From an uncultured Verrucomicrobiota bacterium (lineage in GTDB: Bacteria > Verrucomicrobiota > Verrucomicrobiia > Verrucomicrobiales > Akkermansiaceae): a stretch of DNA of 32,862 nucleotides. The notes under the pieces are model-generated. The model was given only the letters and a program-made list of their open reading frames with translations, did no database searches and had not been told where the DNA came from. The stretch spans positions 1 through 32,862 of the forward strand of contig CALMKO010000027.1 in the NCBI GenBank assembly GCA_937867415.1, written 5' to 3'. Each line of letters opens with the position of its first letter. Within the stretch, counting starts at the first letter, position 1. This document shows, piece after piece, positions 19,868 through 32,862 of the stretch. The translations under genes were made by a program, and so were the position numbers.

Positions 19868-21772
19868 TCAGAGATACTTCATGAATGCCGTATACACCTC
19901 GGACGGAATGTCGAGCAGGGCGTAATCCTTGGATGAGACAAACAACAGACTCTGCCTGCCTTTTCCTAACAACTCATTGTCAGACCCGAAAATCTGATGC
20001 TCGAGCGTACAGAATTTACGGTTGAAGTCCGCCACGCGGATCTTCACCGTGATGGTGTCGAACTCACGCGCCTCCCGCACGAACTTGTGCTCGAAGGAGC
20101 GGGTGAGGATGTAGAACTTCGTCGTTTTCAAGTCGAAGTCCGGCATTGCCTTGTTGAAGAAAAGCTCGCGGGTCTTGCCGACATACATGCCATACATTCC
20201 GAAATAGACATTTCCCACCGAGTTCGTATCGGCATAGGTGGCAATCATCGAGTAAACAAACCACTTGTCCTCGAAATGTCCGCCCAGCGCATGCCCATCC
20301 TGCGGAGGAGAAACCTCGGAACCGGTCACCACGCTTGCCGTCTTGGCAATCGCCTTGATGGCGGGGATCTCCGAGGCGGCTTCGATCACCTCACCCGCCT
20401 TTTCAGTCACCACCCGCAGAAGATCCGCATTGAAAACCAGCCAGACCACATAAACCAAGGGCAGGATGGCCCCCAGAATCAACAAAGGCGTCTGACTTGT
20501 CATATAGCCAAACGCGAAAACCACCAATGAAACGCTGGACATCATGAACATCCGGATCTGAGGCAAGGGCTGTTGTGAATTCGGAACGTAGCAGCGGGCG
20601 ATCGCCAAAGCGGCGTAACCGACGAAGAAGGATGCGTAGAACACCATGAAATACTCAAGCTGCAGCCTCGCGAGGATACCCAGCGAGGTGATCACCCCGA
20701 CCACGAAAAAAGTCGGCACGGGAGATCCGAGAATCTGCTTCGGAATCAAGGAAATGAGCATATTGTCACTTTTCTCGACATTCTTTTCCAAGAACCACTT
20801 CAAGGCGATGTAGCCGCTATCCAGCGTGGTGAGGGCACAAATTCCAAGGAAGGTGAAATAGGCCGTCCTCATGACCCCCTCCGCACCTGGGTTCCTTTGG
20901 AAATACTGGGTCACCAAATCATGGGCATAACGGAAGGTATCCAGCCCCTCGTTGGTGGCGAACTGACTGCCATCCACCCTCATCACCCACATCGCAAGAC
21001 AGCCGTGGAACAACAACATCAGGAAAAAGATGATTCCGCCGAAAAGGTAACTCGCGCGGATGGATGTTTTCTCACGGTGAATCTGGATCGCCCGCTGCCA
21101 ATGCTGAAGATCCAGCCAGGGCCCGACCAACAACCCGATCACCAAGGGAACCGCATAACCGAAAAACCTCGCTCCCCTCCATTCGTCCTGGAAGGGAGAA
21201 GTCCACTGAAAGGGTTCCGGTGAAAATGGATTCAAATTGAATAGAATCGTCGCCACGCAAATCACCAGCAAACCGCCCAGAAGCCCATGGCTCAGCTTGA
21301 TTTTTGCAATTCCGAACTCCTCTCCGAGAAGGCAACCCGCCGCCAGGATCACAAACACGATCAGACAGAGGTAAATCGCCAGCAGTGGCCCGGTGGCAAG
21401 ATTCAGCGGAACAAACAGGTATTTCACCAGCGCGAAAACCGTCAACGAAAGCGCTACAATCTGATAAAGATACAGAATCAGCCGGAATGGCTTGGAAAAC
21501 TTGTCGAAGAAAATCGCCAAGGATTCCTGCCCGCCCTGATGGCTTTTGGCAACATTCTGGGTCAAAAGCCCGAACAACATGAGCCCCAGGGCATTAGGAA
21601 TGGCAAACATCAGCAGTCCCTGAAGCCCGAACATGAAAGTCATCTGCACGCTGAAAAACAACCCCAAGCCCCACATCCAGGATAGTGCCACGGAATTCCC
21701 CCAAAGGACTGCGTTCAACCAGCGAAAGTTCATAAAGTTCATCAGGAAACCTTCGATTTGCCCCTGCGGCAA
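19868..21772 (-). CDS. Multi-TM SSS/APC-type transporter-like protein fused to a C-terminal hotdog-fold thioesterase domain
   Basis: 634 aa (alternative start 21739, MNFMNFRW); N-terminal ~480 aa is hydrophobic with many TM segments and GPWLDLQHWQRAI; C-terminus (about 19868-20283) FVYSMIATYADTNSVGNVYFGMYGMYVGKTRELFFNKA...FEHKFVREAREFDTITVKIRV is hotdog thioesterase-like. Confidence 0.75.
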   Translation of the reverse strand: MPQGQIEGFLMNFMNFRWLNAVLWGNSVALSWMWGLGLFFSVQMTFMFGLQGLLMFAIPNALGLMLFGLLTQNVAKSHQGGQESLAIFFDKFSKPFRLILYLYQIVALSLTVFALVKYLFVPLNLATGPLLAIYLCLIVFVILAAGCLLGEEFGIAKIKLSHGLLGGLLVICVATILFNLNPFSPEPFQWTSPFQDEWRGARFFGYAVPLVIGLLVGPWLDLQHWQRAIQIHREKTSIRASYLFGGIIFFLMLLFHGCLAMWVMRVDGSQFATNEGLDTFRYAHDLVTQYFQRNPGAEGVMRTAYFTFLGICALTTLDSGYIALKWFLEKNVEKSDNMLISLIPKQILGSPVPTFFVVGVITSLGILARLQLEYFMVFYASFFVGYAALAIARCYVPNSQQPLPQIRMFMMSSVSLVVFAFGYMTSQTPLLILGAILPLVYVVWLVFNADLLRVVTEKAGEVIEAASEIPAIKAIAKTASVVTGSEVSPPQDGHALGGHFEDKWFVYSMIATYADTNSVGNVYFGMYGMYVGKTRELFFNKAMPDFDLKTTKFYILTRSFEHKFVREAREFDTITVKIRVADFNRKFCTLEHQIFGSDNELLGKGRQSLLFVSSKDYALLDIPSEVYTAFMKYL

Positions 21773-21869
21773 GCTAGATTCTTTTCCTTCTACCGAGAAT
21801 TACCATTGAAGCCGCCCGAGCGACCCTCTTTACTTCCCGAGCACCCATCAACGGCAGCCCCACCATTTC

Positions 21870-23537
21870 ATGATTGAAAACCTCCGCAAATACACCGGCC
21901 TGATCATCATCACCTTTGTGATCTTGTTCATCAGCTTCTTCTTCCTCGACACCAGCTCCATGCGGAATGCGGGCAGCGGCCAAGCCATCTTGAAGATCGC
22001 AGGGCGCACCTACAACGACAAGGAATTCAAAATCCTCGGCGAATCCTCCATGGAGCTCGCCTCGGGACTCGCTCGCTCCGGTGACTTCGGTATTTACCAA
22101 TTCCTCATGGGACTCTCCACAGGTGCCACCGGCCAGGATGATGCACCCGAGAAATTCTTCATCGGCCGGATGATCCTGCGCGAGGCCAAGACCGAGTTCG
22201 GAGTTTTCCCCGGCGACGAGGAGATCTCCAAATACCTCCGTGGCCTCCGTGCTTTCACCGGCCCCGATGGCAAGTTCAACGCGGAAACCTACCAAAACTT
22301 CATCTCCAAATATCTCGGCCGCCTCGGCTTGACCGAAAAAGACCTCCGCGAACTCGCCTCGGACGTGCTCGCCTCCCAAAAAATCAGCGCCATCGTCGGC
22401 TCCGGCCTCAACGTGGATCGCGACGCCGTCGCCAAAAACCTTGCCCTCGAAAACCAACAAATCTCCGGTGACGTCGCCCGACTGGCCATCGCCCCCTTCG
22501 AGGAGAAAATCAACCCCACCGAAGAGGAAATCAAAACCTACTGGGAGGGCATTTCCGACTCCTTCACCACCGAGCCGCGACGTAAATTCACCTACGTGAC
22601 CGTCACTCCAAACCTGCCCGAGGAACCCAAAGCAGAACCGGACGCCCCGGAATCCATCGCCGACGCCACCGCCTCGGAAGAGGCCAAAAAGGAAGCCGCC
22701 AAGAAAAAGGAGGAAGAAAAAGCCAAACGCGCCGCAGAACACGCCACCGCACGCCGCGCCAAGCAAATGGAGACGGACACCCTCGTCGACGACTTCCTCT
22801 TCGCCCTCGAACAGCAAAAAGGCGCGGGCTTCGAAGACCTCGCCAAGGCAAATGGCTGGCAGATCGTCACCTCCGAACTCTTCACCCGCAGCTCTCCTCC
22901 CAAGGACCTCGACGTCAACCTCCGCGCCTCCAGCCGCGGCGGCAAGGCGGTCGACCAACTGTTCCTCATCACCGAGACTTCCGACCCATTCTCAAAAATC
23001 TCGGAAGCCATCGCCATTGGAGAAAACCAATGGATCATCGCCCGCCTCGACGGCGAGGAAAAATCGCGCACCAAGACCTACGACGAAGCCCGCGCCGACG
23101 CCCGCGCCCAGCTCATCGAAGAAAAATCCGCAGAAGCTCTGAAAACCGCTGCCAATGAAGCGGTTACCAAAATCAAAACCCTCCTCGTCGCCGGCAAGAC
23201 CTTCGCCGATGCCGCCAAGGAAGCGGGCGTGCCCGACACCAAGTCCTTCGCCGCCATCACCAGCACCTACCGCCCCGACGAAGCAACCGAGCCGAAAAAC
23301 CTCTTCGAGGCCTCTAAAACCATCGATCCCGGCTCATTCGCAGACGTCATCCTCGAGTCCGACCGCGCCTTCATCCTCCACGTCGCCAAGCGTGAGGTCG
23401 TCAAAGCCGCTGATGCCGCAACCCGCATCGAGAGCGAAGTCACCTCCACGGGCAACAACAACGAGACCATCGCCTTCACATCATGGATGACTGCCCGCAC
23501 CGAAGCGGCCAAGGTCCAGCAGCTCTACAAACGCTAG
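21870..23537 (+). CDS. PpiD/SurA-N-like membrane-anchored periplasmic chaperone-type protein
   Basis: 555 aa; single N-terminal TM MIENLRKYTGLIIITFVILFISFFFLDTS followed by a SurA_N-like region (AGRTYNDKEFKIL...); K/E/A-rich helical segment; C-terminal ~300 aa only weakly parvulin-like. Confidence 0.7.
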   Translation: MIENLRKYTGLIIITFVILFISFFFLDTSSMRNAGSGQAILKIAGRTYNDKEFKILGESSMELASGLARSGDFGIYQFLMGLSTGATGQDDAPEKFFIGRMILREAKTEFGVFPGDEEISKYLRGLRAFTGPDGKFNAETYQNFISKYLGRLGLTEKDLRELASDVLASQKISAIVGSGLNVDRDAVAKNLALENQQISGDVARLAIAPFEEKINPTEEEIKTYWEGISDSFTTEPRRKFTYVTVTPNLPEEPKAEPDAPESIADATASEEAKKEAAKKKEEEKAKRAAEHATARRAKQMETDTLVDDFLFALEQQKGAGFEDLAKANGWQIVTSELFTRSSPPKDLDVNLRASSRGGKAVDQLFLITETSDPFSKISEAIAIGENQWIIARLDGEEKSRTKTYDEARADARAQLIEEKSAEALKTAANEAVTKIKTLLVAGKTFADAAKEAGVPDTKSFAAITSTYRPDEATEPKNLFEASKTIDPGSFADVILESDRAFILHVAKREVVKAADAATRIESEVTSTGNNNETIAFTSWMTARTEAAKVQQLYKR

Positions 23538-23574
23538 GCACTGCCGACTTCGGCCACCCAGCAATACTCCCCGG

Positions 23575-23907
23575 ATGTCCGACGATCTCCAAAACCTCTT
23601 CGACGACGCAAACGGCCATCTCGCCTTGGGCGAATTGGACGAGGCCACCGCGCTCTATCGCCAATGCGTCGCGCTCGACCCGACGTTCTTCGACGCATGG
23701 CACGCGCTTGGCATGGCCCTGCTCAAGCAAGGAGAGGTCAAAGAAGCCATCGGCTGCGGTTTGCAATCGGTCACCCTCCAGCCCAACGACCTGCTCGCCT
23801 GGACCAGCCTCTCACAGATGTACGTCCGCGACGGAAACATTCCTGAAGCAGAATCCGCCAAAGGAAACGCCCGGATTCTATCCCTGGGCGGCAAGGTCGT
23901 CCGATAA
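23575..23907 (+). CDS. Small TPR protein
   Basis: 110 aa; ANGHLALGELDEATALYRQCVALDPTFFDAWHALGMALLKQGEVKEAIGCGLQSVTLQPNDLLAWTSLSQMYVRDGNIPEA. Confidence 0.8.
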   Translation: MSDDLQNLFDDANGHLALGELDEATALYRQCVALDPTFFDAWHALGMALLKQGEVKEAIGCGLQSVTLQPNDLLAWTSLSQMYVRDGNIPEAESAKGNARILSLGGKVVR

Positions 23908-23983
23908 GCCCCCCGCTCTGAATCCCGCCCGCTGCCGGTGAGAGAAAACGGCACCATTTCTGCTTCCCCGGTTTCAGGTTCCG

Positions 23984-25036
23984 ATGCCAAGTCAAGACAG
24001 CACCGATCTTTCCGAGTTTCTCGAAATCCTACAACAGCTCGTGCGCGAGCCATCCGTAGTGGGCACGGAAGATTCGTTTTTCAGGGTGTTGCGCCGCGAG
24101 TTGGAGGAGGTCAACGTGCACGTGGAGCGCCATCTGGGAGTTTTGGTCGCACGCGGCTCCAATCCTGCGAGCGTCATCCTCTCCGCCCACATCGACCGCC
24201 ACGGGTTGCTCTGCACGGGGCCGAACGAGTTCCAATACGCCGCCTTCATTGCCAGTAACCGCGGCGAGCTGACAGGTGACTCGGTTTCCGAGCAGATGAT
24301 GGCCTCCATCGCCGACCGCTTCACCGGTCAGCGCGTGCAAGCGCACCTTCCCTACACGGGAACTTATGTCGGGCAGGGAAAAATCTCATCCGGCCACCTG
24401 TGCCCGAACCGTCACAACCTGATCTTTGAAATCGAGGGGCTCGAGTTCTTGCAACCGGGAACGCCGGTCTCATTTTTGGATCGCCTCAAGGTGACACCTA
24501 CCCACCTTTCCGCCCAGCTCGACAACGTGCTGAGCGTGGCCTTGATCGTGCACCTGTTCCGCAACGGCTTTACCGGCACCGCCTTGTTTACGGCCCAGGA
24601 AGAGGCGGGGCGGAGTTGGCGCTACGCCCTCGCCTGGCTGCAACGCGAGTCGATCACGACGCGGCGCTTGTTAGTCCTGGATACCAGCCCCTACCCCACG
24701 CCCGAGGCGGCTGGAGAACAGGACCTCGTTTTGAGAAAAAAAGACGCGACCGCTTCGTTCGACGCCGACTTCACGGTGGAGATCCAGGACTTCTGCCGCG
24801 AACTGAAGATTCCCTATTCCTACAAGGACACGTGGATCGAAGCGCAAAACCTCAACCGCACCAAGCCGCTCTCGCTAGGCCGGACCGAGTTAGGCCGCCT
24901 GGTGGCTGCCACGGCTGGCCAGATCAATGGCACCACCCTGCAAATCCCAACCACCGGCTACCACACCGCAAGCGAGACCGCATCCCTCTCTTCGATTCGC
25001 GCCGCCATCCGGTTGCTGCGTTGTTTCGTTTCATAA
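23984..25036 (+). CDS. Zn-dependent peptidase, M42/M20-like
   Basis: 350 aa; metal-ligand pattern SAHIDRHG, SAQLDNVLS, TAQEEAG, LDTSPYP, TTGYHTASE. Confidence 0.8.
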   Translation: MPSQDSTDLSEFLEILQQLVREPSVVGTEDSFFRVLRRELEEVNVHVERHLGVLVARGSNPASVILSAHIDRHGLLCTGPNEFQYAAFIASNRGELTGDSVSEQMMASIADRFTGQRVQAHLPYTGTYVGQGKISSGHLCPNRHNLIFEIEGLEFLQPGTPVSFLDRLKVTPTHLSAQLDNVLSVALIVHLFRNGFTGTALFTAQEEAGRSWRYALAWLQRESITTRRLLVLDTSPYPTPEAAGEQDLVLRKKDATASFDADFTVEIQDFCRELKIPYSYKDTWIEAQNLNRTKPLSLGRTELGRLVAATAGQINGTTLQIPTTGYHTASETASLSSIRAAIRLLRCFVS

Positions 25037-25135
25037 CCCCGGTCGGTGGCCGCCATGTGCGACCACCTCAGCCTTGTCCGCGGATTCCAGTTGGAACAGG
25101 AAATCCCCGGAAAAGCTGCCGGAAGACACGAGCGT

Positions 25136-27745
<2,610 letters not shown>

Positions 27746-27756
27746 GGTGTGGAAAG

Positions 27757-28068
27757 TTAATGGGTCATGAGGCAAGAGTCATGGGTGTCTGACTGTGGGC
27801 CGCTGGATTTGATGGAGGCGTTGAGGCGTTTGCGGAGGGATTCGACAAGTGAATCCCAGCTATAGTAACAAAACTTCTGCTTCTCCTTGTGGTGAAACCT
27901 GCCGTGGCCTTTGGAGATGTTTGCTGCGATGAAGCCAATCGAGCGCACGAACTGCATGCCGACGGTGTCCTTGGCCAGAAAGTCCCAATTGACCACCCAG
28001 CTCCAAACAATCTCCCCGCGACGCATCGCCTCGCGGTAGATTTCCAGATCGTTTAAAGATTTACTCAT
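27757..28068 (-). CDS. Four-helix-bundle protein (TIGR02436 / 23S rRNA intervening-sequence protein-like)
   Basis: MSKSLNDLEIYREAMRRGEIVWSWVVNW...TVGMQFVRSIGFIAANISKGHGRFHHKEKQKFCYYSWDSLVESL; QFVRSIGFIAANISKGHGRFHHKEKQKF is characteristic. Start 28068 is preferred over the ORF start at 28110, which would translate the flanking repeat. Confidence 0.85.
   Translation of the reverse strand: MSKSLNDLEIYREAMRRGEIVWSWVVNWDFLAKDTVGMQFVRSIGFIAANISKGHGRFHHKEKQKFCYYSWDSLVESLRKRLNASIKSSGPQSDTHDSCLMTH
27759..27786. repeat. Left heptad-repeat block AATGGGT CATGAGG CAAGAGT CATGGGT
   Basis: Four consecutive degenerate 7-mers read directly; overlaps the 3' end of the four-helix-bundle ORF. Confidence 0.6.
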
Positions 28069-28096
28069 ATCACTCGTGACCCATGACTCGTGACGG
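28069..28096. repeat. Right heptad-repeat block ATCACTC GTGACCC ATGACTC GTGACGG, inverted relative to the left block
   Basis: Four consecutive degenerate 7-mers immediately upstream of the four-helix-bundle start; 28079-28099 matches the reverse complement of 27766-27786 at 17 of 21 positions. Confidence 0.6.
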
Positions 28097-28102
28097 ATGT
28101 CA

Positions 28103-30715
<2,613 letters not shown>

Positions 30716-30769
30716 TCACCCCCGGAAATGGAACTTCAAATCATTAACAATCAATAGATTACATCACGT

Positions 30770-31168
30770 CTATCGCTTCATCCAGTCCTTGAGAAACCAG
30801 CTGACCGACAGGCACGTGATGATTGCCAAAACAAACAGGGTGATCACCCACAGAGTCTTGGCTGTTTCCCGAAGTTCCAGATGGCGATGATCCAGTCCCG
30901 AGTCCGCACGGATTCGGCCTTTCCGGCTCGCCGACGAGAGCTGACTGGAACCTGTGCTGGACCTTGTCAAGGAGTCGCTTGAACACGTTGCGGGTGGCGG
31001 ATTCAAAAGAGGAGAAGGCGGAGCATGTTCAGTGAAAGCAGGCGCACTGACCAGGGTGCCGCAGTTCGGGCAGGGGCCGCTGATTCCGGCTTGGTGGCGC
31101 CCAGCCGAAAGCTTGAGATCGCAAGCCGGGCACTTGAAGAGAAGACACTCTGTTGAATCGGCGGGCAC
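30770..31168 (-). CDS. Small protein with N-terminal zinc ribbon and C-terminal TM segment
   Basis: 132 aa; FKCPACDLKLSAGRHQAGISGPCPNCGTLVSAP (CPxC...CPNC) then linker and TM LWVITLFVLAIITCLSVSWFL. Confidence 0.6.
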   Translation of the reverse strand: MPADSTECLLFKCPACDLKLSAGRHQAGISGPCPNCGTLVSAPAFTEHAPPSPLLNPPPATCSSDSLTRSSTGSSQLSSASRKGRIRADSGLDHRHLELRETAKTLWVITLFVLAIITCLSVSWFLKDWMKR

Positions 31169-31208
31169 CAGGCGGCAGAGGTCAGGGGGAAATCAGGAGG
31201 GCGATGAA

Positions 31209-32279
31209 TCACATTCCAAGGCATTCCCGCTGCCATTGCAATAACACAGCGGCAGGCGGCACCTCATCAGCAGCCAAGGACTCCAAAACCGCGCGTGGAG
31301 CGATCAGCGAGCCGTCAATATCGAGTTTGGCAGCAGCCTGCTCACGAGCGGCAAGCAGCACATCAACCTTGCGCTCAAAATCACGATCCCGCTTGCGACG
31401 CTTACCGGCGGGACGCTCGGGCCATTCCGCCTCTGGCAAGGCCTCGGCTGCCGCGAGCGCCGCGCGGAAGCGCTTCACCCGGTCTGGGCGATAGTGTGAT
31501 GGTAGTGAAATCGGCTGCCCGGCCCCCAGCGCGATGCTCCACTCGAGCAATTGCCGGTTGGGCGCAACCATGAACGATGGGCGGTCCCATGCCTTTGCTT
31601 CACCGTCCCGCCAGTGCCAGAGCGCCCTTAAACAGGCCAGGCCATAGGGCGCGAGCTTCCCCGAACCTTGGACCCGCCAATTCTCTTCCTTGGAATCGTC
31701 ACGCTCCAAGACCCGCTGCCGGGCGGCGAGGCAACTTTCCAGAAACCACTCATAACGACCTTTTTCCTTAAGGGCTGCCACGATCTGATCCCCCATTTCT
31801 AACAAATAATGCACATCATTGAGCGCATATTCGATCATTTTTGGCGATAGCGGACGCTTGCCCCAATCTGCTTTCTGCGAAGACTTTGAAAGATCCACCC
31901 CGAAGTAGTGGCTCACGAGGTCGCCCAAGCCGAAGCGACGGACACCGAGGAGGCGCGCGCCGATTTGGGTGTCGTAGACGACGGCTGGTAGATCACCAAA
32001 CTGCCGCTTGAACATGGTCATGTCATAGTCCGCTCCGTGCATCCAGACGGTCGCTGCGGACAGGTAATCACCCAAGGCGGACAGGTCATCGATGGCCAAG
32101 GGATCGATCAATACGCATTGATTCCGATCCGCAAACTGGATCAAGCAAAGCGACTCGCGATAGCGGTGGAGGCTGTCAGCCTCGGTGTCGATGGCACAGA
32201 CCGGGTTGGTGACCCCTTGGCGGCTTGTTTGCAGGTGGCTAACAAGCCGCTCGGTAGTATCAATCATTTCTTGGCTCAT
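31209..32279 (-). CDS. rnd: Ribonuclease D
   Basis: DEDD exonuclease motifs CAIDTEADSLHRYRESLCLIQFAD, HGADYDMTMF, YALNDVHYLLEM; C-terminal HRDC-like helical region. Start at MSQEM (32279) preferred; the ORF extends to 32297. Confidence 0.92.
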   Translation of the reverse strand: MSQEMIDTTERLVSHLQTSRQGVTNPVCAIDTEADSLHRYRESLCLIQFADRNQCVLIDPLAIDDLSALGDYLSAATVWMHGADYDMTMFKRQFGDLPAVVYDTQIGARLLGVRRFGLGDLVSHYFGVDLSKSSQKADWGKRPLSPKMIEYALNDVHYLLEMGDQIVAALKEKGRYEWFLESCLAARQRVLERDDSKEENWRVQGSGKLAPYGLACLRALWHWRDGEAKAWDRPSFMVAPNRQLLEWSIALGAGQPISLPSHYRPDRVKRFRAALAAAEALPEAEWPERPAGKRRKRDRDFERKVDVLLAAREQAAAKLDIDGSLIAPRAVLESLAADEVPPAAVLLQWQRECLGM

Positions 32280-32333
32280 CAACCCGCTTGAGAACACCCT
32301 TTACGCTGGGAAGTTGTTAGTAAACACCGCTGC

Positions 32334-32862
32334 TCAGAGCCCGGTAAGAGCAACTCTCCACCGATACTTGTGGCCAGCTGTGCCAGGAGGCAATGTCGGG
32401 AGGGCTGCGGTTCCGGTGTTGCTCACGATTCCGATCGTCGTGTCGTTGTCAATCACCGTCCAGTTCGCATCGCTCACCATGTCCACCCAGACATCAGGTG
32501 CCGGTGCCACGCTGGTACTGCGCTGCAGGACCTGAACAACATCAGGGAGGTAGCCGACAGGCTTCCTTGCCAGAATTCCGAAAAAGGTCGGGGTCGTGGT
32601 TGGAGGAAAGGTCGGCGGAACGACTGGAACACCAGGAACCAGCCTTGGGACCGGCTGAATGGGAACACTCGAAGCATCCTGCGCACGCGTGTTCAACACC
32701 CACTCGGTCATATTGTTGACTCGATCACCATCGAAGTCCTCTGTGATGCTGATCTTTCTTCGGTTGGTCCCAAAGCTCCGATTGGCGTAGTCGGAATAGG
32801 AGCTGACAAAACGGATGGGGATCTGGTAGATCCGGGAGGACGTGTCGTAGATCGCCGCGTTG
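32334..32862 (-). CDS. C-terminal part of an uncharacterised probably secreted protein; 5' end beyond the window
   Basis: Open frame continues to the window edge (NAAIYDTSSRIYQIPIRFVSSYSDYANRSFGTNRRKISITEDFDGDRVNNMTEWVLNTRAQDASS...); DFDGDRVNNMTEW is a calcium-binding-loop-like DxDGDxxxNxxEW motif. Confidence 0.65.
   Translation of the reverse strand, partial: NAAIYDTSSRIYQIPIRFVSSYSDYANRSFGTNRRKISITEDFDGDRVNNMTEWVLNTRAQDASSVPIQPVPRLVPGVPVVPPTFPPTTTPTFFGILARKPVGYLPDVVQVLQRSTSVAPAPDVWVDMVSDANWTVIDNDTTIGIVSNTGTAALPTLPPGTAGHKYRWRVALTGL

Noticed and set aside
21774-22958. 394-aa - strand ORF antisense to the PpiD-like gene
   Set aside because: Compositionally biased (G/E/F-rich) mirror of the coding strand; no domain.

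Overview
Chromosomal window from a moderately GC-rich bacterium. The gene content and the DxDGDxxxNxxEW-type secreted protein at the right edge suggest Verrucomicrobiota, but this is inference. Most of it is housekeeping: ribD, an MscK/MscS-like channel, rsgA, rppH-type Nudix, dsbD, a methyltransferase, a sulfate-uptake operon (Rrf2 regulator, YezD-like, sbp, cysT, cysW, cysA), a beta-propeller protein, a UvrD/PcrA-type helicase, a PpiD/SurA-N-like protein, a TPR protein, an M42/M20-like peptidase, gyrA, gyrB, and rnd. No rRNA, tRNA, CRISPR array, transposase or integrase was seen. The best candidates for follow-up are: (1) a small four-helix-bundle (TIGR02436-type) gene in the gyrB-gyrA junction, bounded on both sides by 7-nt-phased degenerate repeats in inverted orientation; (2) a highly structured untranslated leader with a terminator-like end upstream of sbp; (3) a fusion of a multi-TM SSS-like transporter with a C-terminal hotdog thioesterase resembling enediyne-type thioesterases; (4) a degenerate kinase-TM-degenerate FGE protein translationally coupled to a TPR membrane protein. 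All calls are from reading the sequence; no searches were run.
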